Shown here piece after piece: positions 34,255 to 46,035 of a DNA stretch of 64,000 nt; position 1 is the stretch's first letter, and each line of letters opens with the position of its first letter. The notes beneath the pieces are model-generated. The model did not search any database, was not told the DNA's origin, and saw only the letters and a list, made by a program, of their open reading frames with translations. This DNA is from Schistocephalus solidus (Eukaryota; Platyhelminthes; Cestoda; Diphyllobothriidea; Diphyllobothriidae): positions 1 through 64,000 of the forward strand of contig WEDG01008655.1 in assembly GCA_017591395.1 (NCBI GenBank), read 5' to 3'. Both the position numbers and the translations under genes were made by a program.

Positions 34255-35661
34255 AGATATTCAGGGAAACAGGTAAACTGATAACTCTGATAAGACCAGC
34301 CTCTTATCCAATTTCTTTATGTCCGTGTATACCGAGGAAACACCTTTTGACGAGGACGAATACTACAGTACTGCCAAATCTACAAACAAAATAAGCACGG
34401 TGTCTTTCCCAATGGACACAGTAAGAAAAACTCTGAAACAGCTACAGCCCACTAAATCACCTGGCCCAGATGGTGTATCCGCAAATGTTCTCAATGAACT
34501 CACAGACCAGCTGGCCTCTCCGCTCTCCAAGATATTTGAAAGATCGATGGAGGCGGGGGCTCTGCCTACCGAGTGGAAGATAGCCAGCATAACCCCATCT
34601 ATAAAGGAGGAGAGAGGACATCACCAAACAGTTTCCGACCAGTCAGCCTCACAAGTATCTGTTGCAAAATGATGGGGAAGATAATCAAAAAGGAACTGAT
34701 GAGGCATCTGGAAGAGAATAACTTGCTAAGTTCATATCAACATGGATTTCGAAGTGGTCGATCCTGCCTCAAAAACCTGCTCACATCCATGAAAAGTTGG
34801 ACAAAATCATTTGAAATGGGTTTGTCAGTGGATCTGAAGTTATGGAACTCGATTGAAAAACTGGAGGATGCGCAGAAATTACAACAAAACTTAGATCGCT
34901 TGCAAATATGGTATGCTGAATGGCTGCTGAACCTTAATCTTAACAAATGCCAAATAATCCGACTGCGGTCTAGTTCCAGAAGGCTGATTAGGTTTGAATA
35001 CCAGTACTCCATCAGTGGTCACCAACTCCAGGAGGTTAATATTCTAAAGGACTTGGGTATATGGATAACACCAACCCTCAAACCATCGTCGCACTGTGCG
35101 AATATCGCAAAAAAAGCTATGTGTATCTTAGGCGCAATCAGGAGGTCCTTCGTTAATTTTGACGGAAAGCTTTTCGGGCGCGTGTTTGGAACATTTTTCC
35201 GGCCGGTGTTTGAATATTGCGTTCAGGCGTGGTGCCCTTTGATGAAACATGACTACGCTCTGCTGGAGAAAGTTCAACGGAGGGCAACGAAACTAGTCAG
35301 AGGATTTTGAATGCCTACCCAATGAGGGCAGCCTAACAAGACTTAATTTTTTTCTTTCTCTTATAGGCAATACAGATGGGATATGATCTTAGTCTTCAAA
35401 CTGGTCAGAGGAGCTGATTGTTCTCTTCAGCTGGCCAGCTTTTTTGAATTGGCAAACATGACAAGTCTCCGAGATCACCAATACAAACTGAAAAGAAATC
35501 ACGCCAAACTTGAAGTGCGGGCCAACTTCTTTTCCCAACGGGTGATTGACGAATTGAACAAACTGCCAGCCTCAGTTGTTCAGGCTGGAAGCGTTGAAAT
35601 GTTTAACAGAAGACTTGATTCATTTTTACTTGATGAACATATATTTAGTCAACCGCAATGA
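34255..35661 (+). pseudogene. reverse transcriptase of LINE D lacking the catalytic palm
   Basis: TKSPGPDGVSANVLNE, WKIASITP, frameshift near 34,600, NSFRPVSLTSICCKMM, YQHGFRSGRSCLKNLL, TKSFEMGLSVD, then directly LKLWNSIEKLEDAQKLQ, VNILKDLGIWI, RPVFEYCVQAWCPLM, VQRRATKLVRGF, stop, and in another frame VFKLVRGADCSLQLASFF, KLEVRANFFSQRVIDEL. Between GLSVD and LKLW (junction about 34,830) motif A (the FDxxKAF block), the GVPQGSVLGP block and the YADD itself are missing, roughly 100 residues compared with the A and C copies. Confidence 0.83.
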
Positions 35662-35930
35662 TCGATATACTAAAACGACTATCGCCATGTAACATTTGCT
35701 TGTTTTGCTAGCGTCTATCTGTAAATAGGCTTTTTACAAGCTCTGCCTATCTCCCTTATATATACTGAGTTATACTGAATTAATCAGGGAGTTCAAATGC
35801 AAGAGCCTATTGTTTTCTCAAATAAACTGTAGTGAACGGAAAAAATATATGTGCTGGGTGAGGTATTCGTCCAGGGAAATTTGTTGTACTTTATAGTCAA
35901 AAGACGTTGCTGTGGTCTTCATTTATTTTA

Positions 35931-37742
35931 GAATTTATATTTGGTAAGCATCGGCATGGCACTGTCTAAACAAACATTAGTAACGAAATAAAGTTATGAC
36001 AATGTGTGCAGATAAAATGTACAAATACTGAATAATGTTGACAGAACTTGTCCTGCAAGGTCAACAGTTAGCGACATTTTGGAATTAATGGTGAACTAGG
36101 AAAAAAATAAGGCAGTGAAAAAAATCCTACCTTAAAAATGGAGGCATTATTCATCAGGCATTCATTTTCGTATAGAAGGTAGGAGAAAAAAAACTGCATA
36201 GGAAGATAAGGTCAGGGAGTAGAGAAGGGTAATACCACAGTTGCAATTCAGAGTAATATAAGGAAACGTTGGGATGGTTCTTTCTTGATCACATAGGTAT
36301 ATGAAACAAAATCTCACGAAAATGCGTCAAAGCCCTCAGCATCTTTTGGTCCAGAATTGAATTCTGATGATGGTTAGTATCCAAAGAAACGGCAGAATTT
36401 TAGAATGTTGACCACCGAATGTGAACGTCCGAATGACTTTGTCGTCGGGATGACTGGTGATATAAGGAGACATCATGGTTCTTTGGGTACTCGAGGTAGC
36501 GAAAATATAGTTTCAAGAGGGTCACTTAAATTGCCGATGGTCCTTTCTCTGAGTCATGGGAAAAGCTACTGAGAAAAGATAAGGAAAATAAAAGGTAAAT
36601 AGAATTAGCGCTAAGACAAATAAGCAGTCTTCTCTTTAATGAACACAATATAATAAACGACCTTATTTCAATTGGTAAGTTATTTCCAAAGAAAACGATA
36701 CATCGAAGCAAATAAAAGATAGCGTTTACACGCGGAGGCTGCAGGGTGAGGTATAATTAGTGCAGAATTTGTTAGGTTATAAGGAAGACTAACGGGGGTA
36801 ATGACAGAAAGCTTGGGGAGATTTGAACTATTATTTACTCGGAAAAGGAGACAAAAGCATGCTTCCAGTCTACTGATCCAAAGAAATTTTAATTTTGTTA
36901 GCTGGCATCTTGTTGAGCAGAAAGAAGTTGAAAGAGTCGGAAACAGGAGTTTTTTTGTGAAATGTCTTTGGACATTTTCAATTATTTGAACACCTAGATT
37001 TGCTCATTAAACCGAAGAAAGAACCACGAATTTCAAGAACGCTAAGTATAAACAGTCGATAAAGTCTTAATTTAATTTCAGGAAGGTAGAAATTATAAGA
37101 AATAAAGCCGCAAATCTGAGCAGCTTTGGCCGTAATTCTATCGGCATGAGGCAAAAGATCTAATTTATTGGTGTAGCTTAAGGCAAAGTCATTGATGGAG
37201 GAACATTCAATCATAGGACAAACTTCAAAAATAAGAGGTTGCGGCAGCTTTACAGGCCCAAAACTCATGTAGCGACACTTCGAAGGTGGGAACTCGATTA
37301 GCTATGTGGAGCTCCAGGCCAAAAGAGCATCTAAGTACGAATGAAGTTGTTCAAGGCATCGTTCAGTCAGAGAGTAAGAGAAGTTATACACGCATTTGAG
37401 GTCATCAGCATAAAGAAAAGATTAAGCATGTTCAACTTTCGATGAAATATCATTTATACACAGTAAGAACACCAATGTATCTTATACGGTACCTTGAAGG
37501 ACACAAATAACAATCGGGGTAGCACTTGAGTATGAGGACCCTACTAAAACCTTTTTGTTTTCGATCATTTAGGTATGATCTAATAAAGTCAGTAAGAGGA
37601 CTACGAAATCCTATAGCTTCTAGTTTAGCTAGAAGTCGTCTATGAGTCACTTTCTCGAATATCTTACTGAGCTCAAAATAGATAACTAATACAGATAGAT
37701 GATCATTACGAAGAGAGGTTAGTAGATTTAGAAAGGACATGC
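35931..37742 (-). mobile_element. CR1-like LINE, subfamily B, 3' half only
   Basis: 5'-truncated minus copy starting in the RT at about 37,742 (FLNLLTSLRNDHLSVLVIYF). Motif A reads YFELSKIFEKV, so two aspartates are changed to Glu. KLEAIGFRSPLTDFIRSYL, SFGPVKLPQPLIFE, LSYTNKLDLLPHADR, ICGFISYNFYLPEIK follow with stops between. The 3' UTR (36,520-35,931) closely matches 23,537-24,130. It sits directly against the 3' end of the type D element. Confidence 0.82.
36111..36197 (-). other. ENE-like U-loop hairpin, best preserved copy (subfamily B)
   Basis: Plus-strand arms: GCAGT (36,112-36,116) / ACTGC (36,193-36,197), then seven A on each side (36,118-36,124 and 36,186-36,192), then TCCTACCTT (36,125-36,133) / AAGGTAGGA (36,176-36,184), nine perfect pairs. 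In the element's RNA: stem, U7 facing U7, stem. This is the closest match in the window to the ENE plan. Confidence 0.7.
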
Positions 37743-37744
37743 TG

Positions 37745-39535
37745 TCATATCGAGTTCAATGAACTTAGAAGTTCCATGCCATCGAATTTATTCGAGTAAG
37801 GAAGCCGTTAGACAACGGAAAAGTTAAGTTTCAGAAATATTTTTATGGTAATTTTGCAAGAAATTATTTCATACTTTTTAATTACTACGTAGAAAATTTC
37901 CTTTGACAGGAAGAAGGTTCCTGGGATATATAATGTGCCACGCCTCTGCCTCTAATTTTTAAATTTGTCATAGCGGAACATGTGAGCCCCAATTCTGACT
38001 TCACCGTACCCTATTTCTACAGATGTCCACGCCTCTGTCAATGCAATTTTGTGCGGTTTCTGCTCACAGCTTAGCGTTTGAAAACATGGAGTTTATGAAA
38101 GAAACCAACAGTTGGAATCTTATATTTCGAGACAACGGCCCCTTGTCCTTATATAAGCATCCAAAGTGGGTAGGTTCATATTGATTAGACTGTCAATCTG
38201 ACTGCTTTCGGCCAAAGAATTTCTCTATTGTCGAGAATTATGCGCGTCTCTCTGATTTTCAAGCACGTTTCACCATTGTCCCATCTTTTTTCAATTCGTT
38301 ATCGGTTGCGTCATTCGTTATTTTGGCTCGTAGTCCGGTTAAAAAAACCCGAAATGCATATCCCGAAGAGATGACTTTCATTATAGCAAGCGTTATGTCT
38401 GCGATTTGGTTTCTCTCATGATTTTTAACGATCTTTGCCAAGGTTTATTGCCAATTGACGGCTAAGCGCTCCCTATTTGGTATGCTTTTAGAATCTTCAT
38501 CGACTAGCCATCTCTAAAAATGTTGTAACATACTCGTGAAGTAGGCACAAGTCGTATCTAATTTTCTCCCTGGAAATTGTTGATGTGGATGCTGAGATCA
38601 ATTATATTAGTTATTTTTAGATGTAATCAAGGGCCTGTTCTATTAACCCTACAAATTTCAACTGACGTAACACTCGTTCCCACTTCACGCATTTCAATTC
38701 ATCCGGGCAGACTGACTACAGAGCTCACAAAGTCCAAATTCATGAAAGATGTGGTCAACCATGTATAGGTTGTACTTTCTTCTCATTTATTGCGTCGCCT
38801 GTTGCTCAGTTCAGCCTCCGTTTCGTTAGAAGTCTCCCCTTGGATGTGTTGGCTTGGATTTTGTTCATATGGTGTGCTCACATCGCTTTTGTGCGAGCTA
38901 ATTAAGACTTTTTGTTCGCCTTTAGCATGCAGCTTGGCAGCTGCCTTTTACAGCTGTATATGCTTGCATGCAGCCATGTTAGACTCTGGCTTTGCGGAAG
39001 GTACTGAGATATATGGTTTTGCTGCACTGCCCGGGCTTGTCAGGCTTTGATATGTACTTCTGACGGGTCGAGAGTTGGACTCAATGACTTTGTTCACTGT
39101 TTTATCGGGTTTCGAAAGAGAGTGTTTTCAGTCTTGTTGTTACGTTCTGTCAGGTGTGCGTCAACCGATTTCACAACCGTTTCCGTGCCCTTTGTATACC
39201 AGGCATCTAGTGGCGTTAGCAAGTTGTGCTTTGAGGGCACTGCTAGTATCTCTTAGAGAAAGTTGAGGCTTCCCTCTAAACGTCTTACTCGCGTAGCAAG
39301 ATAAAGACACCCATCGCAGTTTGTGTGCGCATTGGGAGTTTCTTCGTTTGCGTTCGGTTCTGCCACAGTTGGTGGAAGACTGCAACTTTTTTCGTGACTA
39401 GTGGCCTGGGTTTTGCTATGTGTTACTGAAAGCGATTGTAATATTTTTGGAATATCTTGCTCAAAAGAAGAAGTAAGTGGTTTTCTTAAGTTAACAGGGA
39501 CATGCCCCTTAGAGTATATATTCGTGGCTTAGTGT
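37745..39535. other. mostly unassigned; possible LINE ORF1 debris on the minus strand
   Basis: Minus reading at 38,160-38,460 (AFRVFLTGLRAKITNDATDN) faintly resembles the Asn/Thr-rich part of subfamily C ORF1 (EVFFFNRNMVEKANENATAN). Minus reading at 38,600-39,400 is Ser/Thr/Pro-rich with stops, like LINE ORF1 tails. Neither is strong. No host gene seen. Confidence 0.3.
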
Positions 39536-39539
39536 ACAG

Positions 39540-39617
39540 GACATTGACGCGTGGTAAAGTCGTTATGACACTTGACTTGTAGAGCTGAGGTCAAAGGTTC
39601 AAATCTAGCTGATGCCG
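39540..39617 (+). repeat. tRNA-like remnant
   Basis: GCGTGGTAAAGTC resembles an A box and GGTTCAAATCT a B box about 40 nt downstream, the spacing of a tRNA gene. Acceptor and anticodon stems do not close. Probably a degenerate tRNA or SINE head. Confidence 0.4.
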
Positions 39618-40238
39618 AATGCTTATTTTCGTCTTGCAGATTTGGATCGTACAAGCTTAGGTTGCCCATGCTACTTGTGAAAATATAAGCCTGCCTTAAT
39701 TTATAAGCCTGCATAATTACCCATTCTAATGAAACACATGTATCAGAGAAGGCTGTGTTTGCCCAATAAATTTCAGCATTAAATTTTTTAGAAACAAACA
39801 GTGACTTAGGCTTCTTGCAACAAGTTCTACCACTGTAGCGAGCACAGTCAGGAGCCACATATATTGGTTTTGCGAGCGATTCAAAGTAAAAGATTATGAT
39901 GTTCGTTGGAATAACCTCCAGAGCGTGGTATTATCAATAGTTCAGTAATATGCTGAAAGCTTAGGATTCTCCCAAATCCACAATTATACTTCAGAAGGTC
40001 GTAGAATATATAGTTTGCAGGTGAATTATTTCAGATACACATATTTTCTTCAATCAATTAGAGGCTTTAAACCGCGTAGGCTCCAAGGGCTTGAAATTCG
40101 TAACCAACTTCGAACACGTGTTAGTACCAAATTATGCACAAACAAATTGATGAACCTGCAGTAATAAATCAACTTTCGAAACGACTCCATCATTTTTAAT
40201 TTGGAAGTACCCGGACACCTGATGGCGAAAGTGAGACA

Positions 40239-40602
40239 CATCATTACAAACTTAGTATCGTGGTTTAAATTAATACAAAGTGGATAATTGCTGCACTATG
40301 TGAGCATCCATATGAACAGCAGAAATGAGTAGTATTGTAAACATATCCGATTCACAACGATTTGCAATTTTTGAAAACAAAAGTCAATAATATTTGGCAT
40401 ATACGGTGAACTGGAAAAGAAGCAGTAAAAAATCCAAGGGTTAAATTGGAGGCGGAGTTCCGTGAGCCACCAATTTAAAAAAAACAAGGAGAAAAAAACT
40501 GCTTCACTAAAAAATTAAAAGCTTAATTCAATGGGATTGTATTATGATTTTGCTGACAACGTATGAGGGTTCGGAACGCTCCTTGTCGGGTGAGAGATAA
40601 TA
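40239..40602 (-). mobile_element. CR1-like LINE, subfamily A, 3' UTR fragment
   Basis: Matches 16,691-17,060 along its length (for example CATATGAACAGCAGAAATG and GCTCCTTGTCGGGTGAGAG). It is a strongly 5'-truncated copy that contains only 3' UTR, and it fixes the 3' terminus of the subfamily at CATCATTACAAAC (plus strand). Confidence 0.85.
40419..40505 (-). other. ENE-like U-loop hairpin, second subfamily A copy
   Basis: Arms GAAGCAGT (40,419-40,426) / ACTGCTTC (40,498-40,505), TTAAAT (40,441-40,446) / ATTTAA (40,473-40,478). The GGCGG arm now faces CCACC: on the plus strand that is a C-A mismatch, but in the element's own (minus) RNA it is a U-G wobble, so pairing is kept in the sense strand. 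The CTCCTA/TAGGAG stem is reduced to TCC/GGA. Confidence 0.6.
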
Positions 40603-40889
40603 ATAATCAAATTCAATATTCATGCAAAGATTTCAGAATAGCTATCTAAGGATGATGGTATTCTTTGTGCAAACTGCAATATTGGGGTCTCAGAGCTGCA
40701 ACAGCGTACAGTCAATCAAAATACCCAAAAAGGTGAATATCCATGGTGTTCGAAATTTCGAACCAAAATCCTAAGGTTGCCAAGGCCTTAAAAGCGCCTT
40801 GGGCTTCTTTCTCTTCGGATCTTTGACTTTGATAATCTTTCTACATCACGATTTTGGGCAGCATTTTGTTTTGTATCCAGAGCAATGCC

Positions 40890-41235
40890 GATGCCGACCA
40901 AGATGACTTACGATGTAATAATTGTTTTGATCGCCCTTTTAGAAGAAATAAATCTCCATCGACGTACTCAGCTTCGTAGACGGGATTCTTTTATCTCAAC
41001 TTGAGGACCGTTTGAGGGAGCTATATTCAAGTACGTAATTTTTGTTCCGTACTTTTTTATGGACTGTGTTTTTTACCACAGGAACAAGGAACAAATTTAT
41101 TCACATTTGTCATTTCCTGCTTCAGGTTATCTATCTCCTTCTTTATCCCTAAGGATTTCTGATGGAAATTTATACACTCGTATAATAGTTGTCGTCCTTG
41201 GTGGCATTCATTAAGGTAATCAGTCTTTTGCCTTC
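40890..41235 (-). mobile_element. LINE ORF1 N-terminal fragment (subfamily C-like)
   Basis: Minus reading: ECHQGRQLLYECINFHQKSL, GIKKEIDNLKQEMTNVN, KFVPCSCGKK. It parallels the start of subfamily C ORF1 at about 48,170-48,260 (ETCMGCFNLQQKFSGMEQEN), a Cys-containing segment before a short coiled coil. No other LINE domains adjoin it. Confidence 0.45.
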
Positions 41236-41312
41236 TTAGCAGAGGTGAATGTCGAACAGACTATCCACTTTGCGCCATTTCTGTTTATATTTTATTTATT
41301 ACAGCCCATCAT

Positions 41313-41382
41313 GCGAGCGTTGCTGAGTGGTTAAAGGCGTTATCATTCTGCCTAGAGTTTGCAGGTCAGAATCCCGCTATCC
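41313..41382 (+). repeat. tRNA-like remnant (Ser/Leu-type)
   Basis: TTGCTGAGTGGTTAAAGGC has the Ser/Leu-type A box and D arm, and GGTCAGAATCCC is a degraded B box. Acceptor ends do not pair well. Degenerate tRNA or SINE head. Confidence 0.4.
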
Positions 41383-41590
41383 TTTTTTCATGCATAAGTT
41401 TAAATCTCGATAAGTGGCGGCAATTTTTCTGCGCAGATGAACCACGAGTATCTGTGTTTCCCATACACAGTTAACATGTACGCAGAGGCGTTTAATGTAT
41501 ACATTTTCTTAAAAACACTAAAACAGGCTACAATAGCCTTCAGCAGTCAGACTTTAAAGAAGCATATAATTTGATGTGAAGTAAAGTGAC

Positions 41591-41609
41591 GTGTGTGTGT
41601 GTGTGTGTG
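41591..41609 (+). repeat. GT microsatellite
   Basis: An uninterrupted run of about nine GT units. Confidence 0.9.
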
Positions 41610-43290
41610 AACGTGTAGGTAAACTTATAGGCTTTTGTGCATCCTGGTGCGTACGCCTAGGGGGCCAGGTTTGGCTTTGGCACCAAAGACGGTATGCTGG
41701 CCCGTCAGCCAATGCGCCCAATCCCGCAACAGACAACTGATAGGCTCGTTCTATCGTTTGCTTTTGGGGGTGGGGGGAGAGTATAGTCAACAGCTCAGCA
41801 TATTTTTCCTCGTTATAAACAATCTTAAACGCTTGAACTTATCACCTTGCGCTTAAAGCCGAGTTTGGAAAGTTGCCAACTGACGAGATAACTCGAACCA
41901 CGTGTTCAGCTCCATGTATACGCTTGTGAACACTGGACGACTAGTGGACTGATAGTCAGGCTGCAACGGTCCATTCTTAATGTGGCCTTTATGACACGCG
42001 CACTCAGTTGGGATCCGAGCCGCCCCTCCCTTTGCTATTTTGTTCTTGTTTTGTGTTGGACCACAGTCATGGGCCTGCGCTCTCTCTCCCATCTCCGGAT
42101 TAATTGACTCCATCTTGAGACTCGATCCAGGTAGAGGAGAGCAACAGAGAGTGAAGTAGATGGTCTGAAAGTCTATTTTTAGTCTAATTTAGCGCAAGTC
42201 ACCATCCCCGCATCACATTATTGTGGAGCATACGGTGAACATCGTCGGCTTGCGATGTTCAAACCAACGATAATAAGTGGAGAAGAAGGCTGTTATTCTA
42301 ACGAAATGACTTCTTTATTTGTATAAATTTTGAACACGTACCGGTCCCAGTACTTCTCGATAGACTCATTTTCCACACTGATTCGCACTGAACAGAAAAA
42401 CCGATTTAAAGTTTCTTCTTTTTCGACTCTTTGATCTTTAAAATATTAACAAGTTTCTGTATGTTTTGAAAATGCTTAGGTTACTGTAAAGTAATAAGAG
42501 CATCATCATCGGCACTGCTTGGAGCCTTGCGATTACGTATACGTTAATATGTAAAACAGATTTCGGCACAATTAGGAAAAACCCACGCCACTGCGTTGCA
42601 TTTGCTCGTTGTAATGACTCTCAAGAGACAAATTTCGTTTGCTTTCATGAAGTTTTTGGCTTCACACACCACCTAACCCTTCTCTAAATGTTTAATCCGT
42701 AAAAATGTTTCATCTTTGGCGATTCCGTTTCTTTTTCACGATCGCCAAACAATTATGTCGTATTGCACACTCGTTAAAAGCACCTCTGTTTCGAAGGCCG
42801 AGAAACATCCATACATCGATACAAATTGGTATCACACCTGCGGTGCTGAAAAGTAGCCTCTGTGGTTACATGATTTCTTCCACAATGAGAAGCGTATTGA
42901 ATGCTCATACACTCTCATCAGAATGTCGTTCCTACCAAACGCGTATGTTTTTCACCTAGGAGCGACAGTTTTTTTCTCCTTAAAATCCCACAAATCCCAT
43001 TCAAGATATGCCTATCCATAAAAATGCCCAAGGAGTTTATTTCACTGTCTGCTCTTTTATCTGATTATTTTGACCACACTGATTTGTGTCAATTGTCATC
43101 GCCCAAAGCTGACCTACTATTAAAACTTAACTCTATATGATTTCGCATTCGTTTTAATTTATTTTTATCCAGTGACCGTGGCCATCAGGTTACTTAAATA
43201 AAACATTGATCTATTAATGTAGTAGTCATCATTTAATATTCAATTTTTAGGTGAACGTTTTCCAGACATTTTCATAGTCTTCTGCTGCAC
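41610..43290. other. no gene recognised
   Basis: Minus-strand frames at 41,554-42,113 stay open for long stretches but match nothing I know. The plus-strand stretch 42,705-42,959 ends with a Ser/Arg-rich segment before GTATGT; I considered it as exon 1 of the CoA-transferase and rejected it. No RNA gene seen. Confidence 0.4.
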
Positions 43291-43295
43291 TCATA

Positions 43296-43445
43296 GTAAT
43301 AATAATAGTTTTATTTCATGCCGGTTTACAGGCATTATCAGATGAATTATTCGGTGATGATCAGGCTGGCAGTGACAAAAACTCCTGAATATATATCAAC
43401 ATAAGTAATTTTCCTATCTCAATGTTACTCAGGAGAAAATCTGAG
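43296..43445 (-). mobile_element. short LINE/SINE 3' end with U-loop hairpin and ATT tail
   Basis: Minus sense ends in CTGTAAACCGGCATGAAATA, AAACTATTATTATTACTATG. The same 3' block is found in the nested element at 46,982-47,286, and a related one ends subfamily C (CCTGTAAACTGGCAATAAAT). Hairpin arms on plus: GGCAGT (43,368-43,373), CTCCTGA (43,382-43,388) with TCAGGAG (43,429-43,435). The 5' arm of the outer stem is mostly lost (only CTG at 43,441-43,443). Confidence 0.65.
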
Positions 43446-43829
43446 GAAATTCTGTTCGATGCTCTTATTAATTTCGTCTATCTTCCTTTGGCCCTAAAGC
43501 AGTACGGTGCACATTCTGACGGAAGTAGGACTTATTTAATGTTCACAGATAAATTTCATATTTTTTTCAATTTTATTTATTTTATTGATGGAAATGGTCA
43601 TGGGCCTTTGAGTACGTTATTTGCAAAATGAAATTAAGTGTGGCATACAGAGAAACCATTTGGGTTGCAAAAGTTCAAAGGAGATCCTAAAATATGACAA
43701 TTGATGCGTGAGTCTCGAGCGTTAAGGTAAATTTCTCATCGCTCCGGCTCATTTTAATTTAAATTTTATATATTTATTGCCAGTTTACAGGCAAGGTCAA
43801 AATATATATACAGTAGAGGGTCAATCTGA

Positions 43830-43883
43830 CAGTGAAAAAAACTCCTGATCGTTGTTTCAGGTGTATTCAGGAGTAAACACTGC
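43830..43883 (-). other. ENE-like U-loop hairpin, subfamily C copy 2
   Basis: Plus arms: CAGTG (43,830-43,834) / CACTG (43,878-43,882); CTCCTGA (43,842-43,848) / TCAGGAG (43,867-43,873), both perfect. The loop strands are seven A on one side and TAAA on the other (U7 and UUUA in sense), so one side is shortened. Confidence 0.6.
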
Positions 43884-43929
43884 AGCTTATTGAGTAATTA
43901 AAGTTCAGGATGGGACGCTTTAACACAGG

Positions 43930-45750
43930 TGCCTGGTGAAGAAGTTCTCCATTCAGTGTTACGGATCCGGTATTCTGCACCAGCAGGTATGTCGGCGAGC
44001 GGCTGTTTGCTGTCGACTGAGAAATAAGCCGATTGAGGTCTGCAGAGCCAGCAATATTGCCCTCAGCATGAAGTCCGGCACAGGATTCAGAGTCCATGAA
44101 CGCCATCAGAACCGTAGAGAGCTTCCACAGAGTCAGCACCCAAAAGTTTTGGAAGGTGTCCTGAATGTAGAAAACTATTGACACTACGCGTAAACAAGGG
44201 ATAGCTTTGCTAAATTTTGATACTTCTAGGTAGCTTATTACAGATTGCTATAGCGTTTACCGAAACAAAACTGTCGGTATCTTACTTTGCGTGTCAAAGG
44301 AAGAAATAAAAATACATCTCGGTGCCTGGTGCGCTGAGAGTGGTCGAGGTGCCTCAGAGATATAGGAGGTTAAATGTACGATTGTTTAGAAGTTTAAACA
44401 GTAAAAATAGTCCTTTCTGTAATCTTGGAAGCACCAGCGGTTCAAGGCTTGTAAGCTAACAGCGTTGTTGGTAGGACAGGTTTCGGTGTTCTGAATAGAA
44501 AACTCTTTTTGTAAAGAAGTGCTGGACGGATTTTATCTTCTTCCGTTCACTTGCGTGCAGAAGGCTAAGCAGAAACGAGCAGGATTCAAGACTAGGCCTG
44601 ATATACATTTTATAGAGGCTGATTCTAATGTGGACGGTTTTAAAATTTCTCAGTGAAACCGAATATTTTGGTGTGCTTTCAAGACAATCAGGGCGCAGTG
44701 CTCTGACAGATTAAGACTACTAGAATATGATATGCCCAGATCCTTTATAACTCCGGGCACATTTAGATCGTGACCGTCTATGCATAGGTGGGGCTGATGG
44801 TTGTCGCCATTAACCATAACGGAGCACTTTTGCCCAGAAAGTGAGAGGCGCCATGTGTGACACCACTGAGCGAAGGCCTATAGATCCTTTTTTAAGAACT
44901 CAAGCACGATGTTGCGATCAACCGGTTTATATCGATAAGCAACTTTTAAATCGTCAGCGTACAGAAAGGCCTACCATACTGAAAACAATCAGGAACATCG
45001 TGGACAAAGAGGCATAATAGAAGCGGGCCGAGCACGCTGCCCTGAATAACTCCGCTCCTCGCATGCGTGGGGTTGGAGATAACATCAGACATTTTAAAAC
45101 GTTGTGCGCAAGCATTCAAATAAGAAAATATTAAGTTCAGAAGCTTGTGACCTATGCAGAAAGAGGCAATTTTCAGCAGTAGGAGATCATGGTCAACAAG
45201 ACCAAAAGCCTTAGTTAAATCGAAGTAAACGGTGTAAATTGCAAAACCGCTATCTCTAGATTGTAGCACATGCTCAAAGAATGAGAGCTGGCAAGTGTCA
45301 CAAGACCTTTTTCGAGAAAACCATGCTAAGCCGCATTAAGTAGGTTATTCTCTCTTAGTTTACAGATCATCTTGTCTTTGATCAAGGTCTCGAAGATCTT
45401 CGAGACTGCTGTTAGTGTATTGATTGGCCTAAAGTCGTCAAATGACGTAGGTCGGCCATGTTTGGGAATAGGCAATATGTGCGATTCCTTCCATAAAATA
45501 GGGAAAGTTTCACTTTCAAGAGCAATATTAAATATCTTATACAGAATGGACGGAAATATATCGTTTGCATCCGCCTTTAGAACGCTGACCGGGACGCCAT
45601 CTGGTCCTGAACCGTAAGATTGACGAAAACGCCGAATGGCTACGGTCACGTCCCAGATGGCAAAAAGTTATGGTTTTGAGGAGGTTACCGGTCCAAACCC
45701 GGATGTTAGGAATGTTACCGACAGTATGTTTACTAAACGTTCTAGACAAG
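43930..45750 (-). pseudogene. reverse transcriptase of CR1-C copy 2
   Basis: SGPDGVPVSVLKADANDIFP, FRPINTLTAVSKIFETLI, VYFDLTKAFGLVDHDLL (second motif A Asp position reads Gly), RSGVIQGSVLGPLLLCLFVH, then a frameshift just before the YADD region at about 44,970 and strongly decayed thumb segments down to WNKL-like remnants near 44,230. Inactive. Confidence 0.83.
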
Positions 45751-46035
45751 AAAGCATTGAAGCTATCAGCGTCTCGAAGTACGGGGTGCTGCGTTTTTTC
45801 TGCGCTTTCACTGTGCGCGAAAAGAGCTTCGCAACATTTAACGAATGGTTTTCCGCAAAGTTAACTTCATCAGCTTGTTGATTTTCGTCAGACAGCCTCT
45901 TAGCCTCTTCAAAGATTTGTTGGATCAAGGGCAGGGCGGAAATGTCGTTTTGTAGATAAAAACGACGGAAGAGTCTACGCAGTCTACGGCGGAATGATAA
46001 AGGAGGTAGACTTCATCCTTGACATTAATTATTTT

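Larger units (their letters stand above)
33060..35930 (+). mobile_element. LINE type D, EN-RT element with internal deletion
   Basis: Plus-strand element with an open 372-codon endonuclease-linker frame and a broken RT, followed by a 3' region with an AATAAA at about 35,820. No ORF1 is visible 5' of the endonuclease. Fragments of the same type are seen on the minus strand at 815-1,200. The best preserved coding stretch among the LINEs here, but it cannot be active: the RT palm is deleted. Confidence 0.8.

Noticed and set aside
42861..42946. A Ser/Arg-rich open stretch ending at GTATGT, considered as exon 1 (mitochondrial presequence) of the CoA-transferase gene.
   Set aside because: A better exon 1 lies at 49,947-50,124, immediately upstream, with an in-frame ATG, a presequence-like N-terminus and a 32-nt intron that gives a whole number of codons for the complete gene.
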